From Deuterostichococcus epilithicus (Eukaryota; Chlorophyta; Trebouxiophyceae; Prasiolales; Stichococcaceae), in assembly GCA_033439295.1 (NCBI GenBank), contig JAVTLE010000013.1, positions 1,054,001 to 1,118,000 of the forward strand: a stretch of DNA of 64,000 nt, read 5' to 3'. Each line of letters opens with the position of its first letter. Within the stretch, counting starts at the first letter, position 1. Shown one piece after another: positions 1 through 11,368 of the stretch. A program made the position numbers and the translations under genes. The notes under the pieces are model-generated. The model was not told the origin of the DNA. It was given only the letters and a program-made list of their open reading frames with translations, and did not search any database.

Positions 1-693
1 AGGTCCAAAGGAAAGTCCTTGGGCCAAGGCGCATCTACGTAGGTGGGCATCAAGGCCATGATTCTTTTGGGCACAGATGTAAGAGTGTGAGAGTGTGCCG
101 CTTTGCAGGCGGCGTGAAAACTCGCATTTGGACAGTGTATCTTTGTGCTATTTACTGCAGCGAAAAGTCTTGGTGCTGTGCGTATTCCTCTGCCCGCAGG
201 CTTTTAAGCCTGTCGACTGGTCCTCGCTGCAAAAAAGAATTCAAAATTGGTCTCCAGAGCCGTGAGAAGAAAGATTGAGCCGACTGTCCCCCAAAGCCGG
301 CTGTTGCTCCACGGTCAAAACTTGGCGGCGGCCTTTCAGCCCGGACATCCGCATGGTCAACAGACAGCTCTGTCGCAGGCGCAGCGATGGCGCACACTCC
401 CACCCGACATCTGCCTGCATGCCTGCTGCTGCTTCAGCAACGGCTGCCGGCAGGCATGACCTGCTGCAGTGACCCTTGCGGCTCGTTCCTGGGTCTGCCG
501 TCCCACCAGCAGCAACCAGCTGCTGCAGACGCAGGGGGCGCCGCCATCAGTAGCAGCAGTCGCGCCTCCCACCCGGCAACCAAATGGTGCCTCTTGCGCC
601 AGCCACGGCAGCGCCCGAGTTCACCCAGGAGAACGAAGCCCGAACGGCAAGCCCACCCCGGGGCGATTGCTGGGCACAATCCCCGATCGCCCA
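1..693. other. Region downstream of SS2, no assigned gene
   Basis: This holds the 3' flank of the starch synthase. The first 85 bases could be an exon of an off-window gene: read on the minus strand they give an open, non-repetitive peptide containing MALMPTYVDAPWPKDF, which I do not recognise. The plus strand also shows a good donor (CTAC/GTAGGT) near 43. The overlapping ORFs at 387-1261 are GC-rich shadows. Confidence 0.3.
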
Positions 694-3600
694 TCACCAC
701 TGGTACTTTGCGGCCACAAACACCTCCTCGTACTGCTGCGCCGCGTTGTCCCAGCTCAGGTCCTGCTGCATGCCGCGCAGCTGGATGGCTCGGAAGGAGT
801 CCGGGTGGTTCCTGCGGCAGGGGCGCGCAACACGCAGCATCAGGGCATGTGCGCTCGAAGTGCCAGGTCGCCAGGACCGCGACGGCGGCGTGCCGCGAAC
901 GGCAGCATGCCGCAGGGAGTGCAGCGGAGCGAGGGTTTCGACATGCACCTGTATGTGTACAGCGCGTCATGCATCGCGCCGCGGAAGGCGCCGCCGTCAG
1001 CGTGGTCGAACGTCCACCCCGTGCCGCTGTTGTTGTGTGGGTCAAAGGGTTGCTGCGCGGACCACAGTGGAAGCATGTCGTGAGAGGAAGTGTTTCGCCA
1101 TGACAGATTTCAGCTTGAAGTGCCAGCGGCGTGTGCATCGCCAGGCCTTAACAGGGTGCAGGGCGCACTGGCAGCAGTTGACGCGCGCAGCATGCGCACA
1201 CGGCAGGGGAGGCGCCATAGCTCTGTGTTCGTGCACGCACGCCAGACAGGGCGCAAGGTGAGGGAGCAGGGGACGCCGCCGCGTTGCGCGCCCCCTGGTG
1301 CCGCCCTCGCAGGCACGACTGGGCAGCAACACGTGGAAGAACAACCCTGACACAGCCCTCAGTGTCAGCCAAAAACACCCTGGAAATGAAACAACAGGCG
1401 CACCACGGTGTCGCGCAGGCCGCCGACGGCGTGCACTACGGGCACGGTGCCGTAGGCCATGGCGTACAGCTGGTTGAGGCCGCACGGCTCGAAGCGGGAG
1501 GGCATGAGCAGGATGTCGGCAGCGGCGGTGATGCGGTGCGCCATCGCTGAGGAGAAGCCCACCCACCCGCGGCACTGGTCCCGCCGGTTGTTTTCCATCT
1601 CCCTGCGGCGCCAAGTCACAAGCGATTCGGCAATGCCTGCTACATCTGAGGCCTCCGATGTTGACACGTCACCCACTGTGCCTGGCGTCCGTGTGTGCCA
1701 GGGGATGGGCGGAGGCAACGCACACTGCCCTCGTTCGTGGGCTGCGCCAGGGGCAGATGCCTAAGCTCCCGGCAAGCGGCAGGCGGAGCACAACACAGCA
1801 AGCTGACGCATACTGGATCCACGGCGTTCGCTCTGCGGGCGAGCAGCCCGCCGCCCACCTCAGCGAGTTTTCGAGGTCCTCACGGCCGGAGCCGAGCAGG
1901 ACGAGCTGGCAGCCCTCGCCCATGAGCCAGTCGTAAGAGTCGCGGATGATGTCCACCCCCTTCTGGTAGTCCAGCCGCCCGATGAAGCCCAGCAGCGGCA
2001 CGTCCGCCCGCACCGGCAGCCCCAGCTCCTGCGATCAAGGTCAAGACAAGGTTTTCTTTTGAAACTTTGTAAACTTTTTCGTAACTTTTTCGGTTTGACC
2101 AGGCGGTCAGCTGGTGCGAGGGGACTGCAGCGGCAGTCCCGACTCCTGCGCGGCCAGAAAGCTTTTCAAAGTGTGCACTGCCCTCTGCTGGTGGAGGCTG
2201 CCCGCACCGGCAGTCCCCAGCTCCTGCGCGGGGCGGGCTTCGTGCCGTGACTCATGCACATCATCCTGGGAAGCCCCGCTGATGGCACGTGTGACTGCAC
2301 TAGAAGTGCTCAACTGCTGGCCCGGTACCTGGACTCACCCCCTCCACTTCAGGCGGAGTTTCCAGCACCACATGCAGCAGGCATTTTCTGCTGGACTCAA
2401 TCCGCGAATGGACTACTGCGCGATATAGTCTGCAGGGGCCGCACCCGCTGCAGCGCGGCCTTGCAGGCGGCCTTGCCCTCTGCGAGGCTGCCAGCGTCGT
2501 AGGTGCGGTAGCCGTCGGACTGGAGGCAGGCGTCCAGCGCGGGCGACCAGTCCCGGGTGTCGATGCCGTTGACGATGCCGCGGAGCTTCCACGAGTGCTC
2601 CCGCAGCACGTGGTCGAGGCCCCAGCCGCCCTCTTGCGTCTGGCACTCCCACGCGTACCTGCGCGTCAGCAGCACTGCAAGCTTTGAAGTTGTGCCGGTA
2701 CCGGACTGCCTTCAGCACACATGGTCCAGGCCTCGGCCGCCTGCCTGCGTCTGGCACTGCTACGCATGCCTGCGCGCCACATCAGGCCATGCTATGTATA
2801 CACATCTCAGGTACGTCAAGCACCTCATGACTACAGTGATGAGCCGAGTGCATAGCAGGCGTTTGGTTGTTCGCTGAACGTGGCACCACCCTCATATGGC
2901 GCTTGAGTGGTTGACAGATGCTGCAAGAGGCCAGCACATAATATGTGCATCAGAAACTGGCAATCGATGGTGCCACACCCGTGGGAGACAGCGACGATGC
3001 GGTGCGCGAGAATGAGGCCCGCTTTGAAGCAGTTCATGTGCGCGCCGCCGATCGGGTCGTCCAGGTAAAACTGCGCATTGCAATCACATCACCAGGTGAG
3101 GTCAGAACTGCTTGGTGATGCTGCCTCAAGCACCGAGATCCGGCGCAGGCATTTGACAGCACAGGCGGGTCAAGCATGTGCGGGACGGCGCACTGCGGCG
3201 TGCGGCCAGCCCCACTGCGCAGCCTCGACCCATGCCCCGCACAGTGCCGGCAACGCGAGGGCATCAAACCCACCGCCTCCACAGGCACTTTCCGTTCGTG
3301 TGCGAAAGGCGGACAACTCACATGGCTGACAGCCAGAGGTCGGGCAGCCAGGGGCGAAGCCGCACCAGGTTTTCGTAGTGTTGCGGGATCTCCATGGGCG
3401 CGAGTTCCGCCATGGGGCCACGCCCCTGGTGCGCCATGTTGTGGATGACCGCCACCGAGCGCGCGTACACCATCTTGTCGTAGTCGCGGTAGTGCGCCTG
3501 CGCAGGGGGCGCGACTGCCGCTTAGTTTCTGACATACTCGACGGAACGAAGAGGTTCCATCCTCAGAGACAAGAGGCGCCTGCACATGCGGCGACTCAGA

Positions 3601-6209
3601 GCACCCGGCTGGACCGTCGACCGGGGGGGAATGCCCTCATATATATGGATTGGGGCCGCCTTTCAGCGTGCTCCGGCCCCTTGGCCGCCGGCCACCGCCA
3701 CCGGCTGCAGGGAGCCGGAGGGCCGCCAGCGCGCCGTGGCGGCATCCACGCTCAGAGATTGGCACGAGACACCGGGCGGAGAAGGCCCCTGAGGGGGTGG
3801 CGAGTGCAGGCACCTGGAGGTAGACGGGCAGCAGCGCGGTGTGCCAATCGTTGGCCACGAACACCAGGTTGCTGTCGCCGTAGGGCGCGCCGCCGCACGG
3901 CACGCACCACACCGCCTCCAGCGCCGCCTGTGCGCCATGGCCGGGGGCAAGTGCTGGGGAGTGGAAGGATTCTTACAGGGGAAGGCCGCTGCAATCACTA
4001 CAGTGCAGGCATGCAGCACACATACAGACATACATGTGTCGTCTTGCTTGGTGCAGCAGCTCGGGCCTGCCCTGGGGGCCGGCTGGTGACCCGCTGGGCA
4101 GTGTCCTTGCCCAAACCAAGGGGGCTGCGCTGGGTGCACAGGCGGTGGGGCGCCCGGCCTGCACGCCCGGGAGCGTCGCAATGAGCTCGTGGCGCTGCAG
4201 CTGCGGTCAGCAAGAGGCGCGGCCGCCATACCTTGCACAGCAGCGCGCAGCGGAACAGGATCTCGGTGCGGCTGCCGGCGTAGATGTCGCCGGCCACATG
4301 GTGGTATGCCGGATGGTCCACAAACACGTAGTCCACGCCGTCCAGGAAGCCGTGGAAGAATCCCACCTGCGGCGCAGCACAGCTGCTGGACCGCACAGCA
4401 GATGGTGTACCACATTTCTGAGGCAGCGCCTGCCTGCCGCGCCCAGGTCGACGCGCCTGGGTCAAGCAACATCCAATTGTCCACGCCAGATGCCTCTGGT
4501 GTGCAGCATGCACTGCTGCAGGCGGCGCGCGACCCTGCAGCTCTGCAGCACAGCGAACGAGTCCCCGGACTCCTCCACCTCCTCGAGGCAGGGCGGTGCC
4601 GCGGCCCACCTCGACGTTCGCGCCGGCGGCGTTGAGCTGGATGCGGACGCTGGTGTCCCAGGCCTCCTCGTAGTTTGCGTATCGCGGCGCTACCACCATG
4701 ACGCGGTGCCCCCGACGCGCCAGCGCCTTTGGCAGCGCCCCCATCACGTCGCCAAGGCCGCCTGCGGCAGGTCGGTCTCATGTTGAGAGGCGCATTCTGG
4801 CGCCGAGGACCTCACTAAGGTCGCTTATGTGGATCACTGGCAAGTGGGACTTGCCCAAATGCGAGCTCAGTGTGGCTGCACTACGTTGTGAGATGGCACA
4901 GGGAGCGCCTGACTCCCATCTTCATCTGCAGCAGCAGGGGCATGCATTGGTGCATGTGGAAGCAGCTGGTCACCAGCTCTCAGGCCACGGCAGGAGCCTT
5001 GAACGTCCCGGGGGTTCTCATCCTGCATTACCTGTTTTGGACCAGGGGGCGCACTCCGCGCCCACCAGCACGACATTCATGGCGTTGTCGCCGGCCGGCG
5101 GCGGCTGCGCCTGCTGCTCCTGCTGCGGCGGCCGTCCCTGCTGCTGCTGCGCCTGGTGCTGTGGCGGTCGCTGCGGCTGCGCCTGCTGCGGCTGGCCCTC
5201 GTCGGCCGCCTGCCGCGTGGCCGCCACCTCCGGCGGTGGCTGGCCCTGTTGGGTTGCAGCTGGCTGCTCCGACTGCCCAGCCTGTGTTGAATACGAATGA
5301 CACTTCAGCGTGCATCTCCTTGAGGCCTGCCCTAGGCGGTGCAAGCAACGAGACACATAGCCTCGCGCATAAAAGCGGCCTATGCGATTGCAACGATGAC
5401 TGCATTGCTCCACATTGTGCCACTCGCCTGTGCCCGCTGCCCAGCGCTCCGCTTCCGATTCAGTGCCTCCTGCAGCTGCTTTCGCTCTGCGATCTGCGCA
5501 GCAAAATCAGGACGGTTGTTTCATCAGCAGTGCCCAAGCATCAGCCCAGTCACATGTTTCTCGGCATGCATGTTGTAACCTATGAGCGGGGCATGGCGCA
5601 TCAACGGCACCTGCTGCAGCAGCTCCTGGTGTTGCCGCTCCAGATCCTCAGAGTCCTCCGCATCGCCGCGACCCGAGCCCTGCGAGCCCTGTGTCGCCGC
5701 CAGAGGCGCGATTGACAATCGCCGATGGGGCCCTGCGTACAGATGGAGCGCAAGGTCAGCTCTGTTGCTCCTCGCGTTCCCGGCGCAGCCCTGAAGTGGA
5801 CTAGGGCTGGAGCGATGCGGTGTCCATTATATGAGGTCCAAAGTAACCAGTGCAGAACACAAATTTTGCGCCTTACAGGTGTTAGTACACAAGGGTGCAG
5901 CGAGGAATGCTGCGCTCAGCTCATGTGATCAACCGACCAAGTGTGGCGACCATATCATATGGTAACGAGTGTTGCAAGGTGGGATCTTCTCATTGAGCAC
6001 TACGACAAATAGTCATCGTGAACAAACCGCCTGTCGTTTTGTGACAGGCGACGGATCGAGCACACTGCACCTGTTTGACAGTGGAAAGCTGCAGGCCTCC
6101 TCACTGCTGCTGATCTGCTGCGCGCGACAATCGCAGCACAGCGACATGGAGCCCTGCCGACTGCAGGGCCGCATGCCGTATCGCTGCGGTGTAGCAGCGC
6201 CTGCTGCAT
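694..6209 (-). CDS. SS2: Soluble starch synthase II (GT5), plastid
   Basis: This enzyme adds glucose from ADP-glucose to the non-reducing end of amylopectin chains in the plastid. Exons run right to left. The catalytic start holds [11 protein letters not shown], split by an intron from [13 protein letters not shown] near 4760, giving the ADP-glucose-binding KTGGLGD motif. Later exons carry [84 protein letters not shown] and GTGWTF. The protein ends in AKYQW, the same ending I recall for plant SSII, which separates it from SSI, SSIII and GBSS. Before the catalytic part lies a Gln/Pro-rich linker (about 5040-5290) and short coiled-coil-like exons (about 5430-5790). The start at 6209 is tentative: it opens a basic, Ser/Ala/Arg-rich stretch like a transit peptide, followed by a usable GT donor. 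Identity is near certain; the first exon is not. Confidence 0.93.
2006..2237 (-). repeat. Decayed exon-edge copies in an SS2 intron
   Basis: The exon beginning [10 protein letters not shown] has its 5' edge at about 2033. A near copy of its first ~30 bases plus the preceding GCAG acceptor lies at 2200-2228, and a weaker one at 2112-2149, both in the upstream intron. Confidence 0.8.
2604..2780 (-). repeat. Decayed exon-edge copy in an SS2 intron
   Basis: The exon start coding [16 protein letters not shown] (2604-2669 with its acceptor) has a diverged copy at 2713-2780 in the upstream intron, offset by 111 bases. The copy still carries a GCGCAG acceptor. Confidence 0.85.
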
Positions 6210-6677
6210 GCTGCCTGTTCCTCTGCTATCAGAATTTCGATTTGCTGCTATCCAGGTTCAGACCACTGACGCCTGATCTAAATGTAACAGCATCGCCTGT
6301 TTCCTCGAGACTGTCTGAGACTAGACAAGATCGGCTGGTTATCTGCGCTGCAATGAACCGTCCTGCTGGAACTGCATGCCAGTTTTCCCGCGCATTGAGC
6401 TAGCAGCTTCCCGCGGGAGTTTCGCGGCAAAATGCTGGCTGTAGTTCAGTTTTTGCGGGTGTGGTGCTTTCCAAATGCTCACATGCCTGCAACGCCGATT
6501 CCATGGACTCGTAACTGGTTGTTAGTTTTCCAAGCATGACCATGCACCTACAGTTCCACCCTGCAAAGCGGCACTTGCGCAACCCAGCTGCAGCCTATCA
6601 CATGCTAACAGATGATCCTGGATCACACACCTCACCTCGTTGATGAACACGAGTTTTCGCTGTTGCGACTACACTGA
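6210..6677. other. SS2 promoter side / p44 3' flank
   Basis: This lies between the putative SS2 start and the p44 stop, both on the minus strand. I see no coding exon, repeat or RNA gene in it. Confidence 0.5.
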
Positions 6678-9600
6678 CTATTGGCCCACATCCATCGCAA
6701 CAGCGTCGCCGCCGCCGCCCTCATCATCATCGGGGGGCTGCGGCGCAATTTCGCAGCCTGGGCACACATGCAGGCTCTCGTGGATGTACAGGTGGCAGTC
6801 GAAGCAGAAGAGCTGCTTGCAGCCTGTGCACCTGCACGAAGGTCGTAGATGGGGTGTCACGACATGTGTACAGAGGGTGTCACGATGAGCAGCTTTCGCA
6901 GCGCCGCCCTCTCAGCTGACTGACAATGCGCCACAGTAGCAGCCAGTCCCACAGGCGGACGCACCGCAACACGACGCTGGCGTCGCCCTCTGATGGCCCA
7001 GGCCCGGCCAGCCTGCAGCAGCAGGCGTGGCAGGACAGGATCGTCTGACTGCCCGCCGGGGCGTCGCGCGCGGCGGCGTCTCCCTTCGCTGTGCCATCCT
7101 GTCACATCATGTCGCATTGCTTTGTCATTTGACGCGCCCCACGCAGGGTCCACAGCAATCTAGCACAGATACGTGTCGTGCACGGGCAGTTGCCCACCAC
7201 CCGTTCTAGGACCGCGCACATGCTGCGCGAGTGGAGCTTGGGCCCGATGCTGCAAGCCCACAGCCACCTTTCAAACCAGCAGACAGAACAGAAGATTGCA
7301 TCCTTCAGGCTGAGCAACAGAACCATCATGATAGCCTTCTTTTGAATGCAGGCCCGGTCATTGATTTTATTTCAGTTCATTTCATGCGCGCACCTGTGCG
7401 AGGCGGGCGACCTCCGCGGGCGGTACCTCGTCAAAGCCGCGCACCGGGAACAGGTGGTGGTACGAGCGGGCCAGGTGTGGCGACGACACCAGCGTCAGGC
7501 TGCAGATGTGGCACGCCCCCGGAAGCTCCGCCACACGGCCCCTGCAGAAGGAACCCCGCCACTGAATGTGTGCGGTGGCAGCCGGTGTGGCGTGGGAGAA
7601 GCGCTGGATTAGGCCGCAGCAGGCTCTGAGGGTGGTCGATGAGCTGCCCTTGTCGGGCGCTCGGAGCTGTGCAGTGGCAAACCAGTGCTGCGCCCAGGAT
7701 CAGCAAGGTCGGTGGCCACAGTTTGCGATATGACGTTTTGCCGCAAAGCCTAGCCAGAGAGGACAACTCGAGCACCTAGAAAAGCAAACCAGATCCCTCA
7801 CTTGCAGCGTGGGCAGGTGAATCCACCAGACTGCAGCTTGGCGTCCTGCCCGACAAAGGCCTGCCCTGCGGCGCCCTCCGCGTTCCGTTGCGGGAAGCCC
7901 ATGCGCACCTGGAAGCAGGCGTCAGCCGCCGACGTGTTAGATGTGGACAGCCCGAGCCCACTTCGGATCGGCTTGGCGGCACATGGAACTGCTGGATGTG
8001 TCGACTGCCACAGCATTTGTGGTTCACAGCGTCCTGCGCCTGAGCCGCGCAGCCACCGCTCACTTGGTGCTAAGGACAGCCGGATGCCGACGGCAATGAC
8101 AGCGCAAGACGACGATGGCGGAGGACGACAAGAGCGACTATCGAATCGCACCATGGAGGCCGCAGTGGAGGACGCGGGCGTCGGCGGCGGCGGCGCGTGC
8201 GCAGCCACCAGCTCCTGCAGGTGGAGCTCGTCCAGCGCCACGCCGTACACGCCGCCTGTTTCCTGCACACAATGCACTGAGTCATCAGTTCCATTAGGGT
8301 TTGTGAACACGGGACTGCATGCGCGATGCCCCCCGGTCGCGTGCGCCGCCCCGCGCCGCAGGAGTTCCACTCATCTGCCGGCGCGCCGCCTCCTCCGGAC
8401 AGCAGGGATTGCCCTCGGGACCAGGGCAGCGTTCCTCGTGTGTGCGTGTGCCAGCAGAGAGAGGAATGACAGGCAGTCGGACGAGCAAAGCACACCTGGG
8501 TGAGCGTCTCGCAGATGTGGACTTGCGCCGCGAGGCCAACCACCGACACGCGCACCCGGTGCTGCTTCGCCGTCTTCAGGCTGTCCAGGATGTTCCCTGG
8601 GTCGCACGTCGACAGCGCAGACAGCAGCATCAGCACCTGCACCAGCAGCAGCATGCCTTGCTGCATGCATGGCGACGCATGCGAAAGGTGGCAGATACTG
8701 GGCGTGGGAAGCAGCGATGCCAGGCAGCTTGCAGGCTGCAAGCGGCAATTGCAGAAGCGTGCTTGGCACACCTCTCGGTGGCCGTAGGGCGGTATCGACC
8801 TGAGCGTTGCCACTGCGGCGTCCAGGCCGTTCTGCAGGGACGCGTCACCTGATGCCTCCATGTTGCGCAGCCGAGCAATGTGCGCCTCCTGCTCTGCCGC
8901 ACACAGCAGGCGTTTGGCATTCTGCTGCAGCATTCTGTGTGCATGCTTTATGTCCCATCGCAATGCAGACAAATGCATCAGAGGAGGCGTCGTTAGGTTG
9001 GTCGGTGGTTTGTCTGCCGCAGTGCCTGTGCAAGCTTGCCAGCGGTGGGGCAGCAGCAGGTGAGGCGCTGTGGCAAGGTCGTCTGTCGCGTGCTTGATTG
9101 ACACACTGCTGACGTGTGGCAGCAGTCTGAGATTTTGGTCACGCAGTATGGTTTATATGCAAACACACTCCCACCTGAAAATTCGCACACAGATCTGGCG
9201 TCCATCCAACAAACACCCCGCAGGAGCTGTGTGATTCGAGAGCTGGGTCCAGCGACGCACCGGGCTGCCGGACAAGTCTGTCAGGCGCTCCGCCACGCCA
9301 TTGCGCAGCACGAGGATGCCGAGGTGGCTGAGCGGGTTCTGGTCGAAGAACTCCCTGATGAACTGCCGCAGCACACCTGCATGGCAAGACGCCCCAATCA
9401 ACTTGGTTCACCACCCAAAGTGATCGACAGGAGAAATGTTGCTGAAGTAGGTCCTGAGCGTATCCTGCCCTCGCAAGTTGCTAGCAGCAGACCTGGCAGA
9501 CACCACTTCCCGTCATGTAAGATGCTGCTCTCCGGACAGGTGCGCGCACCCCATGTGTTTAAAGGGTTGCAGCATGTAATCAGCTCAACTGCGAAGCGGA

Positions 9601-10378
9601 TCAGTCGGAGGTCGGTCATGCCGGAGGCTGGCGACATTGGAATCGAGAAGTGCGGACGAAGTGCAGCTCGCACCCAGCACTATGGCAAAGCGCGTCGGCC
9701 GGAAGTCAGTCATGCCGGACGCCCGAGACAGATCCACGATGACCTCCAGGTAGCGAATGAGCCCACGCCGGATGCGCGCTGACAGCGCCTTTGTCAGCAG
9801 CCGCCGTCGCTTGGCACGCTGCGCCGCCCGTGGGTCCTGCAGCGACAGGATGTACATCAAGTCCACATACTACATCCACACACCAGCGCTAAAGCCTGCT
9901 ACTCGCAGTTCGTTTATTGTGGTCAAAGACAGGAGGCGAACTAGCAGCCCTGCGGCTGGGCCTGACTGAGGGAACAAGTGGGGGCCAGAGTCGCAGGCAC
10001 GAATTGCAGGCAGGGTGCAGTAACACACGTGTTTCTTAACAGCCCTAATGAAGAAAGAAAGTGGAGGTGGTGGGGTCATGGCAGCGCACCAGCGCGCGCA
10101 GGTGGCCCTGCTCGTCCTCCTGCAGCTCCTCCCAGCTGTGGTCGTCGACATACTCGCGCTCGAAGGCGCTCGCCTCCGCCCCCAGCTCATACTGCGGCCT
10201 GCGCGCGGTGGACAGCAGGTTGGCACTGGGACACCTACACATGCCGCAGTGCTCATGGGGATAGAATGCGCAGGAAACAGTGCGACAGTCGTGTCGCTCA
10301 CTCTTCACCGAGGTCGTCCGACTCGTCCTCCTCGACGTGCGGCGGCGGCTCGCTCGGCCTGATGCCACGGGACGACAT
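6678..10378 (-). CDS. GTF2H2: TFIIH core subunit p44 (SSL1/GTF2H2)
   Basis: This subunit of the TFIIH core regulates the XPD helicase in transcription initiation and nucleotide excision repair in the nucleus. The N-terminus [20 protein letters not shown] is followed by [14 protein letters not shown], the family's opening block. A von Willebrand A-like domain follows: [12 protein letters not shown], then [47 protein letters not shown] and [17 protein letters not shown]. Next comes [15 protein letters not shown]. The C-terminus has the Cys-rich zinc module, with FTCPRCK, then [20 protein letters not shown] and the C4 finger [20 protein letters not shown] ending HVCPGCE. All family blocks are present in order, so the gene looks complete. 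The start is the ATG that opens the acidic leader. It lies head to head with the RS-protein gene. Confidence 0.95.
9591..9723 (-). repeat. Decayed exon-edge copy in a p44 intron
   Basis: The end of the exon coding [13 protein letters not shown] (9685-9723) is repeated at 9591-9629 in the following intron, where it reads [13 protein letters not shown]. By eye 30 of 39 bases match; the period is 94 bases. Confidence 0.85.
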
Positions 10379-11368
10379 GCGCTGCGCCGCGCAGTCGACA
10401 GGCACGCAGGCCCCGCTGGCAGCTCCAAGTGGCCACCGCCTCACCAAAGGTGATGCGGCAGCGTGTAGCTGCAGGCTATTGTGGTCTGATGTTTCCGATA
10501 AGCGAGCACTTGTGGCAAGGCCGGCGAATCAAGAGCCGCATGCACCCACTGAGCGGCAATGAGTTTCACGCAGCTCCGTTCGGCGACCCCCAAATTTTCC
10601 CAGCAAGGAGCTTGTGCTCCGTGTCTAGAAGAGGCTGTAAGAAGGAAGACTTCTATCAACAGGCAGCTTGGGTACTCGTTGAATCAACGGAGGGTGGGAT
10701 CGAACAAGACTCTCTGGCGTGAAGCCGGCGCCCGAAGCTGTGCTGCCGCTTCGCTCGCTAAGAAGTCACGAGACAGAAGTGCCATGGAAACGCTGGTTGA
10801 GTCTTGACTCTTGAGTGCATTGCTGTGTTCTCATGCATGCAAGTGGCAGTCCCATTGCACTCTGGCGCTCAGTGTGCGCTGCGGCACCGCCGTGAGAGCA
10901 CTTCTGCAGAGTAAAGATCAGCTTTCTGATCGCAGCATTGGGTCGGCGAGCATCGGCAAGGCCGCTGCGAGGAGAGCGTCTCGCTGCATCTAGACCTTCG
11001 GCTGCCTCCGGCACCTCCGCCGATCAGCTCCCGCAGCCGAATCAGCGTCGCTTGTGAGCTCAGGTGGGGCTCCTTCTATAAGGCACAACATCGAGCAGCC
11101 GCAACGAGACCCTGCGTGCCGCCTCGCGTTGGCAGGCTGCAGAGGATCCAACTGTTTGGTTGCCCGGTTACTTGTTTCGTGTGCGGCGCTATACACGGCT
11201 CCTGCAGCTGCAGGTGCCAGCAAATTATGCTCTGCATTGATGTACTGAGAGCAGCAGGGCTGCTGTCTTGCGTCTGGATCCAAGCCAAGTTGATGCTGCG
11301 GCCGTGTCGAACATGGGACCGCCTGCATGCAGAGACTTTGATGCGGAGGTAGAGTCCGGTCGGGAGGC
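10379..11368. other. Divergent intergenic region p44 / RS protein
   Basis: About 990 bases separate two start codons on opposite strands, so it should hold both promoters. I see no convincing TATA box, RNA gene or further exon. Confidence 0.5.

Noticed and set aside
3663-4781. 372-codon minus-strand ORF
   Set aside because: Same strand as starch synthase but a different frame through several of its exons and introns; Arg/Pro/Ala shadow without motifs.
10600-10760. Possible tRNA-like T-arm (GGGATCGAAC)
   Set aside because: No matching acceptor stem, D-arm or anticodon stem could be folded around it.
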